Shown: positions 39,785 to 49,475 of the stretch, one piece after another
How the letters are laid out: every line of letters begins with the position of its first letter
Numbering within the stretch: position 1 is the stretch's first letter
The notes under the pieces: model-generated
What the model was told of the DNA's origin: nothing
The model's database searches: none
Seen by the model: the letters and a program-made list of their open reading frames with translations, nothing else
Made by a program: the position numbers and the translations under genes
Assembly (NCBI GenBank): GCA_001936135.1
Contig: CP012809.1
Span: forward strand, 4,823,501-4,887,500
Length of the DNA: 64,000 nucleotides
Direction: 5' to 3'
Source: Saccharomycopsis fibuligera x Saccharomycopsis cf. fibuligera
Lineage: Eukaryota; Ascomycota; Saccharomycetes; Ascoideales; Saccharomycopsidaceae

Positions 39785-41335
39785 ATGGATTTCCAGTCAT
39801 CGAAAACGAATACTCAAATAAAGCTACAAGCAGGATCTGAATGGCGATTTGAGGTCGACTTCACTCAAGAATTGACGGTCAAGGTTTTGTCTGGTATTGT
39901 GGAAATCAATGGAACCGAGCTTCCCAACAACATTGAATTCAAATTTAAAGGAATTAAGTCTTCAATATTTGCATATCAAGATGCATTGATTCAATATCAT
40001 GGCTCATTGTCTTCAGAGTACGTTTCCGAAGAAAGCGTGATAAACCAGTATGTGGCGCTTCACATGGCGTTACAAAACTACAGAAACCAAGCGAAACAAG
40101 AAAATTCAACAAAAAACTCACCCAATATCAAGGCTCCTCGGGTTCTTATTGTTGGACCAAAGGACTCTGGGAAAACTACTTTGGCCAAAGTGCTTGCCAG
40201 TTATGCGGTAAAGATGGATAGTTTACCAATGCTTGTCAACTTAAACCCGGCAGAAGGTGTTTACACCGTTCCTGGTGCTCTTAGTGCCGTTGTTATCAAT
40301 GACATATTTGATGTTGAACAAGGATGGGGTCATTCAATTTTGAGCGGAGCATCGGTTTTCCATCCAACCCAACCAGCAGTAAGTTTCTATGGGTATGAGC
40401 ACATCAATATCAATCCAAAATATTTCAAATATTGTTACAGTCAGTTGGCTAAAGTAGTGGAAACTAGGCTAAATGAGGACGAGGCAGTGCGAAGCTCTGG
40501 AGTCATCATTGACACGCCACCATTAAGCAACAAAAATTTCAACGTGATTGAAGATTTAGTGGATCGTTTTCAAATCAATGTGGTGATAGTGTTAGGTAAT
40601 GAAAGATTATTTATTGACGTCAAGAAAAGGTTTTCGGCTAAAATCAACGAGAAACCAGGAGATCCGGATTTTTTTAATATCTTGAAAATTGGTAAGTCGG
40701 GTGGCTGTGTGGAAAAAGATGAAGCGTTTATCAGAGCCCAGCAGCAACAACAAATCAAGCAATATTTCTATGGTGAAAGGAAATCTGTGTTGAGTCCTTA
40801 CACTATTACTTTTGTTGACTATGAAAAAATAAATGTTTACAAAATAAACGAGAGCGGTAAAGACCTGTCAGGACCAGAGGACCCAAATAATGTCGATGTT
40901 TCTTCTGTGTTGCCGATAGGTGAAGGAGTAGATGAAGAAGAGCGAAAAATGTTGCAAGAATTGAAGCAATCTTCTGCTGATTCCGCAGCTGCTGGAGGTG
41001 ACAAAGCCAACTCTAACAGCAAAGATGAAAGCATTAAAAGCCGGTCTGGTACTGCTGCTTCGGAGGATAGCAATGCTTCAGTTGACGAGATGGTAGATTC
41101 TAGTTTAGCTGAAAAAATAGAGCCAGCCTCTTCATATTTACAAAACTCTGTGATTGCCTTCGTGCATGCTAATAAGGGTCAATCATTGAAAGATATATTG
41201 TCTTCTGGTGTTATGTGTTTTGGGTACGTTAGTGAGGCTAATGATACAAAGAAGAAAATTAATGTGTTGTTACCAGTTCAAGCTAATTTTCCAAACAAAG
41301 TCATATTGTTAGGTGGTTTTAGATACGTTGATTAA
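39785..41335 (+). CDS. CLP1: Clp1, cleavage factor IA subunit of mRNA 3' processing
   Basis: 516 residues (445 in S. cerevisiae). Clp1 bridges Pcf11 and the rest of CF IA in nuclear pre-mRNA cleavage and polyadenylation. N-terminal domain (SEWRFEVDF...VLSGIVEINGTELP) is followed by a P-loop GPKDSGKTTLAKVL near residue 123-136, the LVNLNPAEG block and VIIDTPPLSN. Human CLP1 is an RNA 5' kinase; fungal Clp1 binds ATP tightly but has lost kinase activity, and the sequence does not decide which applies here. A Ser/Asp/Ala-rich insert (about 385-440) precedes the conserved C-terminal domain ending PNKVILLGGFRYVD; it accounts for most of the extra length. CTG at residue 361 (40865-40867) lies in the loop KD-x-SGPED, where Ser would fit well. 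Confidence 0.95.
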   Translation: MDFQSSKTNTQIKLQAGSEWRFEVDFTQELTVKVLSGIVEINGTELPNNIEFKFKGIKSSIFAYQDALIQYHGSLSSEYVSEESVINQYVALHMALQNYRNQAKQENSTKNSPNIKAPRVLIVGPKDSGKTTLAKVLASYAVKMDSLPMLVNLNPAEGVYTVPGALSAVVINDIFDVEQGWGHSILSGASVFHPTQPAVSFYGYEHININPKYFKYCYSQLAKVVETRLNEDEAVRSSGVIIDTPPLSNKNFNVIEDLVDRFQINVVIVLGNERLFIDVKKRFSAKINEKPGDPDFFNILKIGKSGGCVEKDEAFIRAQQQQQIKQYFYGERKSVLSPYTITFVDYEKINVYKINESGKDLSGPEDPNNVDVSSVLPIGEGVDEEERKMLQELKQSSADSAAAGGDKANSNSKDESIKSRSGTAASEDSNASVDEMVDSSLAEKIEPASSYLQNSVIAFVHANKGQSLKDILSSGVMCFGYVSEANDTKKKINVLLPVQANFPNKVILLGGFRYVD

Positions 41336-42484
41336 ATATAATAAGTTATGTTGGACCAAATAGTAATGTTTTGTTTTACCAAAAAGAAAAAAAAAAAAAA
41401 AAAAAAAAAAAAGAAAATGTATAGCTAGATGCCTACAGGAACGCTGATTTTTTACCGGAAAAATTTCTTGTAAGAAAGTAGTCACTTTATTGTAGTGTTA
41501 TAAAAAAAAATTTTTTTAGTCAAATAATTTGTTTCGGGGCCCCAAGTATGTGCGTATACTGAATATTGATTTCTTTCAATTTGCATTAAAAAAATGGCAA
41601 TATGAACCTTGGATAAAGAAAGACCTGCAATGATTACACCCTTTCAGTTCTTTCGAAAAAACTAACAAATTTGTTTTTTATGTGTTGGACGCACACATAG
41701 CGATATTGACGTTATGTATGTTGAACGTGATGGTCTGTATAAAGTAATGACTACTTGAAGATACCGTTAAAGTCAAAACCAACCTCAATAATAGAATACC
41801 GGCTATCTTACATAACAACCTAAAATATTTAACGTACAAAAGCTCTTATTAGTATTTGATACCTACTAAGCACTTCATCCTAAATGATGAGCATTCAAAA
41901 TTTTTAGGTTATTATTAGTTAATCTGAATTACTACTCAGTTGACCTGTGATAGAGATCTTGATCTAACCAGATATAATGGGACATTGGTTACGATGATTA
42001 GATCCAGGTTTAGAGGATTTGGTGTATTTAATATAAATTTTATGTTATATCTTTGAAGTATATATTTTCTCACATCAACATTTTGTGTTTAAGATTTCCT
42101 ACTTTGCCCACAAACCTAAGCACCTTTTTTTTTTTTTTTTTTCATTTTTTTCGTAATGACCCTAAAACACACGACCATTAGATATGACGGTTCTGTAGTA
42201 TAACATTAACAAATTTCTCAACGACCACCATAGACAAGAGAGAAAGAACTCGCAGAGCCTTCTTGTACGTCTACAGATCTGCTGCATATACCGTGGCGTT
42301 GGTCATCAACTTTTATGCCGCGAATCAAACTAGCTCGCGGAAAGTCAAACGAGACAGAAAAAATGAACCTCTAAACGACAACATGCGACTTTTGCAAATG
42401 CAACCATAAAAGAATTAGTAGACTATTACCCTTTGTTCTACCTTACCAATCATATCAGTACACTTTCATCAGAGAACAATTAAA
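41336..42484. promoter_or_regulatory. CLP1 3' flank and ERG26 promoter
   Basis: A 26-nt poly(A) at 41387-41412 and an 18-nt poly(T) at 42125-42142. An inverted repeat CCGCGA-N11-TCGCGG lies at 42318-42323 / 42335-42340, 145 bp before ERG26. A candidate C box at 41884 lacks a matching terminal stem and was not called. No gene was seen. Confidence 0.45.
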
Positions 42485-43543
42485 ATGTCTGCACTCAAGA
42501 TTGACTCTGTACTTCTTATTGGTGGTGCAGGCTTTCTCGGCCTTCATCTTGTTCAGGAGTTTTACAACATCCAGCCAGCAAGACCAAAAATCACAGTTTT
42601 TGATGTACGCCCACTTCCTGAAAAGCCAGCCTCATATTTTACATTCAAATCATCAGAAATCGGATTTTTCAAAGGTGACCTTACTTCCGAAGAAGATGTG
42701 AAAAGGGCAATCAAAGAGTCAGGAGCTTCTGTGGTGGTACATTCAGCCTCCCCTATGCACGGTCAAAAACAAGAAATTTATGAAAAAGTCAATGTGCAAG
42801 GAACCAAAAACTTGATAAAATGCTGCAAAGATCTTGAGGTAAAAGCCCTTGTTTATACTTCTTCGGCAGGTGTTATTTTCAATGGTCAAGATATCCATAA
42901 TGCTGACGAGTCATGGCCAATTCCTGAAGTGCCAATGGACGGTTATAATGAAACCAAAGCCATTGCTGAAGATGCAGTGCTTAAGGCTAATGATTTCGAC
43001 GGCTTGCTTACTGTTGCTTTGAGACCAGCTGGCATTTTTGGCCCTGGTGATAGACAGCTTGTTCCTGGGTTAAGAAATGTTGCTAAACTTGGTCAATCTA
43101 AGTTTCAACTTGGTGACAACAATAACTTATTTGATTGGACTTACGCTGGAAATGTTGCTTTGGCTCATGTGCTTGCAGCTGAAAAGCTACTAGATGATAG
43201 CACCAAAAAGAGAGTTGGAGGTGAAAAATTCTTTATCACTAATGATGCTCCAACCTATTTCTGGACTTTGGCAAGAACAGTTTGGAAAGCAGACAATCAT
43301 ATTGATAAATACAACATTGTCTTATCCAGACCAGTGGCTATTGGTCTTGGTTATTTGTCTGAATTTTTCGCTAAATTGGTTGGAAAAGAAGCTGGGTTAA
43401 CTCCATTTAGAGTAAAAGTTGTTTGCGCCTACCGTTATCATAATATTACTAAGGCCAAAACAATTCTTGGTTACAAGCCAAAAGTTGGTTTGGAAGAGGG
43501 CATCAGATATACCCTTGAATGGATGGATGAAACTAGTAATTGA
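42485..43543 (+). CDS. ERG26: Sterol-4-alpha-carboxylate 3-dehydrogenase (decarboxylating) Erg26
   Basis: 352 residues (349 in S. cerevisiae). NAD(P)-dependent enzyme that removes the 4-alpha carboxyl group and oxidises the 3-hydroxyl during C-4 demethylation of sterols, with Erg25, Erg27 and Erg28 on the ER. It belongs to the 3-beta-HSD / extended SDR family: Rossmann motif LIGGAGFLG (residues 11-19), VVVHSASPMHG, the catalytic Ser in VYTSSAGV, and YxxxK as Tyr154 and Lys158 in DGYNETKAIAE. LRPAGIFGPGDRQLVPG is the usual substrate-side block. No truncation. The palindromic element 145 bp upstream could bind a Zn2Cys6 regulator; a perfect TCGTATA sterol element was not seen. Confidence 0.95.
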   Translation: MSALKIDSVLLIGGAGFLGLHLVQEFYNIQPARPKITVFDVRPLPEKPASYFTFKSSEIGFFKGDLTSEEDVKRAIKESGASVVVHSASPMHGQKQEIYEKVNVQGTKNLIKCCKDLEVKALVYTSSAGVIFNGQDIHNADESWPIPEVPMDGYNETKAIAEDAVLKANDFDGLLTVALRPAGIFGPGDRQLVPGLRNVAKLGQSKFQLGDNNNLFDWTYAGNVALAHVLAAEKLLDDSTKKRVGGEKFFITNDAPTYFWTLARTVWKADNHIDKYNIVLSRPVAIGLGYLSEFFAKLVGKEAGLTPFRVKVVCAYRYHNITKAKTILGYKPKVGLEEGIRYTLEWMDETSN

Positions 43544-43912
43544 TTTCAATGCTGTTAATAAAAATAGAACCAATTGCTTCAAGACCAATAATAAGTCCGT
43601 TTCTCCACTCATCTGCCATTCACAAATTTTCTTGTTTTTTTTTTTTTGTTTTTTTTTTCTACCCGACTATTTTAATCGATTAGATTACTGTTTATATAAA
43701 ATTCTCATAATTTCTTTTATTTTTGTACGGTGCTACGATGAGTTTAACAAACGTCGTTATCTATTTCTTGTCTATGCTTGTAAATAAACTAAAAATACTA
43801 TCAAATACCCAAAAATTGTCATTCAAAACACAAAAGAAAAAGGAAAACAGATAGAAAAAGAATGAAAACGTGTTTAAATAAAAGAGCACGAGGCATGCAA
43901 CTCATATTTAAA
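43544..43912. other. Convergent region ERG26 / surface-protein gene
   Basis: T-rich on the ERG26 side and A-rich on the other, consistent with two 3' UTRs. No gene was seen. Confidence 0.4.
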
Positions 43913-44793
43913 TCACAAAACAAATGTCAACATTAATAGTAAAATACTACCGATCAATTTTATTTGTTTAGGTTGCATAATTTTGAGTGAGTCCGATCTA
44001 AGTCTTGGGCGCTTTATTCTTTTTTTGAATTTTGACTTTTTGTCATCTGTGGAAGAATCATCATCCTCATCCTCCTCCTCATCATCAAAGTCCTCATTCA
44101 AGGTATCTGAAGTACCATTAATGGTCAAATTAGTCTTATTCACACCAGATGCGACTTGATCAGAATTTAAAAGAGCGTTGTTCGGTAATTGATCCGTACT
44201 ATTGGTTATTTCATTTGTAACATTATTCTTAGAGCCAAATTTAGAAATCAACTTAGCGTCAGGAGTTTTAAAGTTTTTGGACCCACCACGGCCATGACTT
44301 TTTGCTCTGTTTGAACTTTTACCAGGAATGTTATCACCATCGGCCTTTTTAAATGGCAACCCGCATGCATTCACGTCATTGAGCGGCTCACAATCTGAGT
44401 AAAGCACTGACAAAAAACTACCAGATGGACTTCCTGGACACAAACCATAACAGTCACGACTAAGAGATTGGAGCGCACAACACTCGCAAGCTAAATCATC
44501 AGCTTTACAGTCGTCCAATTTTGCAAGAACATCGTTAGCGCAAGTATTCAATCTTTGCAACTCGTCCCCTTCCTATAGATTTGTCAGTATACTCATGAAA
44601 AGTCACATCCAAAAGCTAAAAACGATTGCCAAAATTTCAAACATACACATGGTGTTCTTGGGTTTGGATTCATATAAGATCCAAATTCAACGTCATGCTT
44701 TTGGTGCTGAGCATAGTGAAAGTTACTGGCATGTGCCTTACCAATAGCACCAACCTGGAGCGTAATGAGCAAATGTCCCAACCAATACCTCAT
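43913..44793 (-). CDS. Cysteine-rich secreted protein, GPI-anchor candidate, one intron
   Basis: Exon 1 is 44647-44793 and exon 2 is 43913-44572, encoding 268 residues. The 74-nt intron starts GTATGT, has TACTGAC and ends TATAG; splicing joins NPRTPC to EGDELQRLNTC in frame. Residues 1-22 look like a signal peptide (MRYWLGHLLITLQVGAIGKA). A compact domain at about 49-118 has some ten cysteines (TPC, NTCAND, DDCKADDLACECCALQ, RDCYGLCPGSP, SDCEP, ACGLPF). The rest is Asn/Ser/Asp-rich with acidic runs (DDEEEDEDDDSSTDD) and basic patches. The last residues IKLIGSILLLMLTFVL form a hydrophobic end with nothing after it, as in GPI-attachment signals. I do not recognise the family; the cysteine spacing is not the CFEM pattern as I know it. 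It is probably a plasma-membrane or cell-wall protein. Confidence 0.8.
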
Positions 44794-45496
44794 TTTAAAA
44801 CGTCAAAAATCTCACTGCTCAACGGCTTTTGAACAGTAACTATTGATATGTCCAAACAAAGCTCTTTCTTATCAATTTGCTGTGATCAGCTCTGAGTTTC
44901 TAGCTCGACAAGTTTGTTGTAATAGGTTCCTACTTGTCACCGAAAAGACAAGCTGTTTCAAGGAGAAAAAAAGCTCGAAAGGAATATAGTTGTCTAAAAT
45001 TACAATTAATTTACTTCTAGATTTTGGTAAGCACAAATGCGCATTCCGTTCGTTCGCATGTTGGAGTTACTTTAACACAAAAGCGGGCGTGTAAACCAGT
45101 GTACGGTATGCTGCATTATAGTACAGCTCCACTAGCGGTCAATATACTGAAACCTGGAACTTCTTTGTCCATTCAAAAAAAAGAAAAAAAAAAAAAAAAA
45201 AAAAAAAGAACCTTACACGAAAAAAGTGCAAACAAAAGAGAGCAGTTGGATACTGCAATTGCAATCTTCAGGATATTGCATAAAAAAATATAAAATCCTA
45301 TATCCATAGAAGAGGAAAAAAAAAGTAATGCAAAAATAAGGTCCTTTACCAACCCCAAGGGAATTTTTTGAACATTGTTTCTGATGCCTTTTTTGCCATA
45401 TGTTATATAAATGAAATATTAGAATATATATATGAATAAAGGAAATTATCAATAGAGATCGTTGACTTCAAATTGAACCACACTGTGAAATGTCTC
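44794..45496. other. Surface-protein promoter / NUP60 3' flank
   Basis: Contains a 24-nt poly(A) at 45184-45207. Open frames at 45024-45452 are driven by the A/T runs and are not called. Confidence 0.45.
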
Positions 45497-47650
45497 TCAA
45501 TTGAATAAAAACAATTTTTTGTATTTTTCCACCTGTAATTCATCAATATCAGATAGTGAAAATTCTTGCTTCAAAGACTTAGGAAAGATAAACAATCTAT
45601 TAAAAGAACCATTGACTAACGGTGATACCTGTTTGGATTCTTTCTTCTCACCAGTGGATATTATAGTTTCATGATTTTTAGCAGGCGTTTGGAAATCATC
45701 AAGTTTTGCTAGCTGGGCGCCTCCATAAGGTTTGCTAGAACCAGTAAAAGTGTTATTTGCGGTAGTGAAACTGTTATTTTGATCCTCTTCATTACTCACA
45801 TCAACAAGCTCAACGTTATCATTTGGTTTTTGCATACTCTTTGGATGTATCTGTGTTGGTTTTCGGCTACCAAAAGCTGGCATGCTCAGTTTTTCGCTAG
45901 CGTCACCGTTTGAATTGCTCTTACCGAAAATACTCGATTGCGAGGTGGATTGCTCGAAATTTCCAAAACCGTTGGTAGGATTGTCAGACTTTGAAGGATT
46001 TAGTGCAAACAACGAATTGTTATCAATTTTGGTAGTTGGTTCACTTGATTGGCCAAATTTTCCAAACAAAGATGGGTGGCTAGCGTTAGTTTGCTGGTCT
46101 CCATTTTTATGGTCCTCAGACGAACCATTCTTCAATTCTGCTCGCAAAGAAGAGGACTTAGAGGGCTTATACTTGTGAACTTGCTGAGACAGTAAAGAGA
46201 ATCCGTTTTCATTAGAATTCAAGTTGTAGCTATTAGCTTGACCGTCTGGTGTTGCAAGGGATGTTTTACTTTTCCCAAATGGAGTGGAACTTGGTGCAGA
46301 ATTGAAAGAAGGAGACTTATCAAATGAAATACTTTGCTCAACTTTAGACAATAGCTGATTGTTTTCGCTATTGGACGCCGAAACACGATCGGATGAACTG
46401 ACTTTTCCTTTAGTAGGAGTTCTGAGACCAGAAGTGTTTTCAATCTGTTTCGACAGGACTAGTTTAGATTTGGTATTATTAATTTTGCTGAATCCAGATG
46501 AAGTGTATGGATTGATAAAGATTTCATAACGTTTTTCCTTACTTTTGTCAGCATTTTGCTCATTGTTTGTCTCAACAGGCACAGATTGTTGTGGCTCAGT
46601 TTTCTTTTCATTAGAATCTAAAATACTCAATATTGCAGAAGCTGTTGTGCTCAAGTTCCCAGGTTCATCAGTCTCCACATTAGTAGTAGTATCAAAGTGT
46701 TGTCTTTCAAATTGGCCATTTTGGATATTTTGATTATTGTTGGTTGATGACTCGTTAATTTTGCTGATGCTTTTCCCCAACTTGTTTTTTGGTTTCTTAT
46801 TAGCATTGATTCTAAATGGGGATGGTATCTCTGAGTAGCTGTAAACTCGTTTTCTACGAGCGCTCTGATAAACGCTGTTATCAGGATTATTGATTGCAGT
46901 ATTGTTGGCGCTAAAAAATGAGGTAGCATCAATTTTGCTATGGTCACTGGCAAAGACAGATACATCTCTTGCATCTTTATGACCAGCATCCTCTCTGCGC
47001 GACTTGCTTGACGAAGAGGCATCCGTTTTCTCCTCTTGTTCTTTAGGTAGCTTTAAATATGGTTGATATTTGTTATTCGTAGCAAGAAAGTCAACCAATG
47101 ATGCAGAACTGTTTGCTGCGCCTTCATTATCTATCTGCTTTGCTATGGATAAAATTCCTTCTGCTTCTAGCTCAGATATGCCTTTCTTATTCATGTATTT
47201 GATCAACTTTGCCTTTGGAGTTTCGTAGCCTGCAATGGTCGTGCTGTTGTTGTTTGCGCTATTGAAAGTGCTATTCGGGGTACTGGTATCACGCGCTTCA
47301 TTTTCTGGGCCAAAATATGCTTTTCGAGATGAAATATTGCTGATGAAACTAACGTCAGGGGCAGGATAGTGAAATGGTGGAACGTTACTAGAAGGGTCTC
47401 CCTCGGTGATAATTTTTTGGTTGTTGCTTGCGACGTCCTCAGAGCTACCATCAGTTTGATTCAGCAGACCTTGATTGGACCATGTGCCAATAAAGAATTG
47501 CTTAAATTTAGAAAATATGGAAGTCTTTTTAGACGATGCAGATGATTGCCCTTGATTACTGGAGCTGTTGGAATTACTTGAAGTGCCTGGAAGACCATAG
47601 GGCGTGCTTGAAACGGTGCGCTTTGCAGGGTAGACTATTTTTTTCACCAT
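45497..47650 (-). CDS. NUP60: Nuclear basket nucleoporin, Nup60/Nup1-like
   Basis: 717 residues from the ATG complementary to 47648-47650; ten codons upstream open on TTG only. The protein is disordered and rich in Ser, Asn and Lys. Sparse FG-type units (LFGKFGQ, GFGNFEQ, IFGKSN, AFGSRK) lie in the C-terminal half. The N-terminus has a basic segment and a short amphipathic stretch, IFSKFKQFFIGTW, much like the SLFSKFKSLF helix by which yeast Nup60 binds the inner nuclear membrane. FG nucleoporins of the basket bind Kap95-Kap60 and Gsp1 and anchor Mlp proteins and Nup2. S. cerevisiae Nup60 is 539 residues and Nup1 is 1076. I favour NUP60 from the amphipathic helix and single-stranded FG layout, but NUP1 is possible. 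Confidence 0.68.
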   Translation of the reverse strand: MVKKIVYPAKRTVSSTPYGLPGTSSNSNSSSNQGQSSASSKKTSIFSKFKQFFIGTWSNQGLLNQTDGSSEDVASNNQKIITEGDPSSNVPPFHYPAPDVSFISNISSRKAYFGPENEARDTSTPNSTFNSANNNSTTIAGYETPKAKLIKYMNKKGISELEAEGILSIAKQIDNEGAANSSASLVDFLATNNKYQPYLKLPKEQEEKTDASSSSKSRREDAGHKDARDVSVFASDHSKIDATSFFSANNTAINNPDNSVYQSARRKRVYSYSEIPSPFRINANKKPKNKLGKSISKINESSTNNNQNIQNGQFERQHFDTTTNVETDEPGNLSTTASAILSILDSNEKKTEPQQSVPVETNNEQNADKSKEKRYEIFINPYTSSGFSKINNTKSKLVLSKQIENTSGLRTPTKGKVSSSDRVSASNSENNQLLSKVEQSISFDKSPSFNSAPSSTPFGKSKTSLATPDGQANSYNLNSNENGFSLLSQQVHKYKPSKSSSLRAELKNGSSEDHKNGDQQTNASHPSLFGKFGQSSEPTTKIDNNSLFALNPSKSDNPTNGFGNFEQSTSQSSIFGKSNSNGDASEKLSMPAFGSRKPTQIHPKSMQKPNDNVELVDVSNEEDQNNSFTTANNTFTGSSKPYGGAQLAKLDDFQTPAKNHETIISTGEKKESKQVSPLVNGSFNRLFIFPKSLKQEFSLSDIDELQVEKYKKLFLFN

Positions 47651-47981
47651 TGCGTCTGCTTCAAATTGCTTAGCATCCAATACAACAAAACAAAAATAAA
47701 TAAGAAAACAGAAATAAGAGGGTATTCTGGGATTTGTTTTATTGGCACGGCAGTTTATTTATTTCTGTCTTCTGTTTTGTTTTTGGGTTTTATGGATTAT
47801 ATTTATTTTTGTATTTTTTTTTCTTTTCTTTACTTTTCGTGATGAAGTAGAATGGCCGGCAGCGGGGCTCCCAACAGCTAGAAAACTGCATTTAAAACAA
47901 TTTTTGTCAGATTTCACACTGTCTGGCTGATATTCTTGTACTTTAAACACAACTCAGAACAGTAACAAAATACAGAACATC
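47651..47981. promoter_or_regulatory. Divergent NUP60 / URM1 promoter
   Basis: T-rich in the middle (47740-47840) with a short GC-rich block CCGGCAGCGGGG at about 47853-47864. No recognised binding site. Confidence 0.35.
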
Positions 47982-48287
47982 ATGAGCACCATCATAGTCA
48001 AAGCAGAGTTTTTGGGCGGTCTTGACCAGATCTTTGGCAACGTGAAGAAGTCGGAGTTGGCAGTCGAGGACGGAATCACCGTTAGAGACCTTTTGCAGGT
48101 GATTATCAAGAAGCACTTGGTGAACCAGAAGGACATCTGCATGTTTTTGGACGACGATAATGAGTCAGTGCGGGCAGGGATCTTGGTTCTTATTAACGAT
48201 GTTGACTGGGAACTAGAAGATGAGCTCGATTACGAGTTCAAAGATGGTGATGTGATAACCTTTACTTCAACTTTGCATGGTGGATAG
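47982..48287 (+). CDS. URM1: Ubiquitin-related modifier Urm1
   Basis: 101 residues (99 in S. cerevisiae). Urm1 is both a sulfur carrier for thiolation of wobble uridine in cytosolic tRNAs (with Uba4, Ncs2, Ncs6) and a protein modifier (urmylation, for example of Ahp1). The beta-grasp fold is seen in VKAEFLGGLDQIF, the helix GITVRDLLQVIIKKHL, GILVLINDVDWEL, and the end DVITFTSTLHGG. The C-terminal Gly-Gly is exposed directly, as required for thiocarboxylation by Uba4. A GGATA triple repeat follows the stop at about 48281-48300. Confidence 0.97.
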   Translation: MSTIIVKAEFLGGLDQIFGNVKKSELAVEDGITVRDLLQVIIKKHLVNQKDICMFLDDDNESVRAGILVLINDVDWELEDELDYEFKDGDVITFTSTLHGG

Positions 48288-48438
48288 GATAGGATAGGAT
48301 CTGTTGCTACTTTTCTTTTTGTTTTCTTCATTTTATTCTTCTTCTACAAATATTGTACATTAGTCATTGCTATTACTGCATATACACACAAACGACAACC
48401 CATATTTTGGTAAAACAACTAGTCTAGACAGTAGTCAT

Positions 48439-49191
48439 CTAAAGCTGCACTAACTTACAGCCAAGTAAGCCAAGCCCACCCCAGTCTGAATGCGGAACCA
48501 ATGTCAAGTCAAGGTTCTGGTACTCTTTGCTGGAGGAATCGTATCTCAACACTTGCAATTTCACGTCGGTGTTGCGGAGCTCGTTGGCCACTTTTCCAAT
48601 CTGTATCACTTTGCCATTTTTGCTAGTAATGTTTTTGGTGCTTTCGTAGGTAAGGTCGTGGAACTGATTGATTTTGTCATTTATTTGTAGTTGTGCTTGC
48701 CAAGCAGGAGACAGCGGAAGCACATCCTTCACCACGATGAAGGGCTGCTGCTGACTTGCTACGCTGCTGCTGCTAGGTTCACTGACCCGCAAAGCAGCAA
48801 GTGATAACGGGTTGTCAGCTTTCTCGTTTTTGTTGGCGCCATTTTGCTGTTCAAATTGTTTGACAAGGGCAATTTCCAAACTACGCATCACCTCATCGAA
48901 GTCATTGCGGAGCATGATAATTTTTTGCCGGAGAATTCTAATGGTGAGGATATCGATATCTGCCCTTGGGTAGTTGTCGTTTGTGAGCAATGGGGTGTTC
49001 ATGTCTACCCCCTGGTCTTTGAGAAGCTGACCGAGTCTGTAGAGCTCGTTGGAGATCTGCTGTTTCAACGACGACAAGTCTGCAAACGAAAGCAGCTCGA
49101 GATCGATGTTGGTGATGCTGTAGTTTGGCGGCAACTGAGACGCGGCGTCGAGCTGCTGGTGGAGCTCCGAGAGCTTCTGTGGTTTAGTCAT
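48439..49191 (-). CDS. NAS2: Proteasome assembly chaperone Nas2 (p27)
   Basis: 250 residues (220 in S. cerevisiae). Nas2 binds the C-terminal tail of Rpt5 and holds the Rpt4-Rpt5 module during assembly of the 19S base. The N-terminal helical part (LKQQISNELYRLGQLLKDQGVDMNTPLLTNDNYPRADIDI) is the Nas2_N domain. Two helices (IRILRQKIIMLRNDFDEVMRSLEIAL) and an Asn/Ser/Gln linker follow. The PDZ domain (about 148-240) opens with FIVVKDVLPLSPAWQAQLQINDKI. A PACE-like AGTGGCAAA on the coding strand lies 60 bp before the ATG, which suggests Rpn4 control with the rest of the proteasome genes. It is convergent with URM1. Confidence 0.94.
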   Translation of the reverse strand: MTKPQKLSELHQQLDAASQLPPNYSITNIDLELLSFADLSSLKQQISNELYRLGQLLKDQGVDMNTPLLTNDNYPRADIDILTIRILRQKIIMLRNDFDEVMRSLEIALVKQFEQQNGANKNEKADNPLSLAALRVSEPSSSSVASQQQPFIVVKDVLPLSPAWQAQLQINDKINQFHDLTYESTKNITSKNGKVIQIGKVANELRNTDVKLQVLRYDSSSKEYQNLDLTLVPHSDWGGLGLLGCKLVQL

Positions 49192-49475
49192 TGTGTGGTA
49201 TTATTGTTTCCACAAGGTATCTTTGTGTGAAGTTGAATCAGTTCAAGTGGTTTGCCACTGCCCGGTAAAGTCTATTGTGGAGAAGAAGAACGGAAAACTA
49301 TCTCGTTTTTCAATTGTCTGCGATAACGTGCCAACAAACCAAAACTAAAACCAAAGCGAGAAAAACAGAAATTCGACAGAAAAAACCAAAGTGAAAAAGC
49401 AAACACATCGCACCTTCTTTACTACCACTTTCCCTCCCACAAGTCATTCCACTATCACATCACCCCTCGCCAACA
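49192..49475. promoter_or_regulatory. Divergent NAS2 / IRC22 promoter with PACE-like site
   Basis: AGTGGCAAA on the minus strand (complement of 49251-49259) differs at one base from the Rpn4 site GGTGGCAAA and is 60 bp upstream of NAS2. The rest is A-rich on the IRC22 side. Confidence 0.55.

Noticed and set aside
41884-41927. Second C/D snoRNA candidate (ATGATGA ... CTGA)
   Set aside because: No complementary sequence flanks the boxes, and the spacing is too short.
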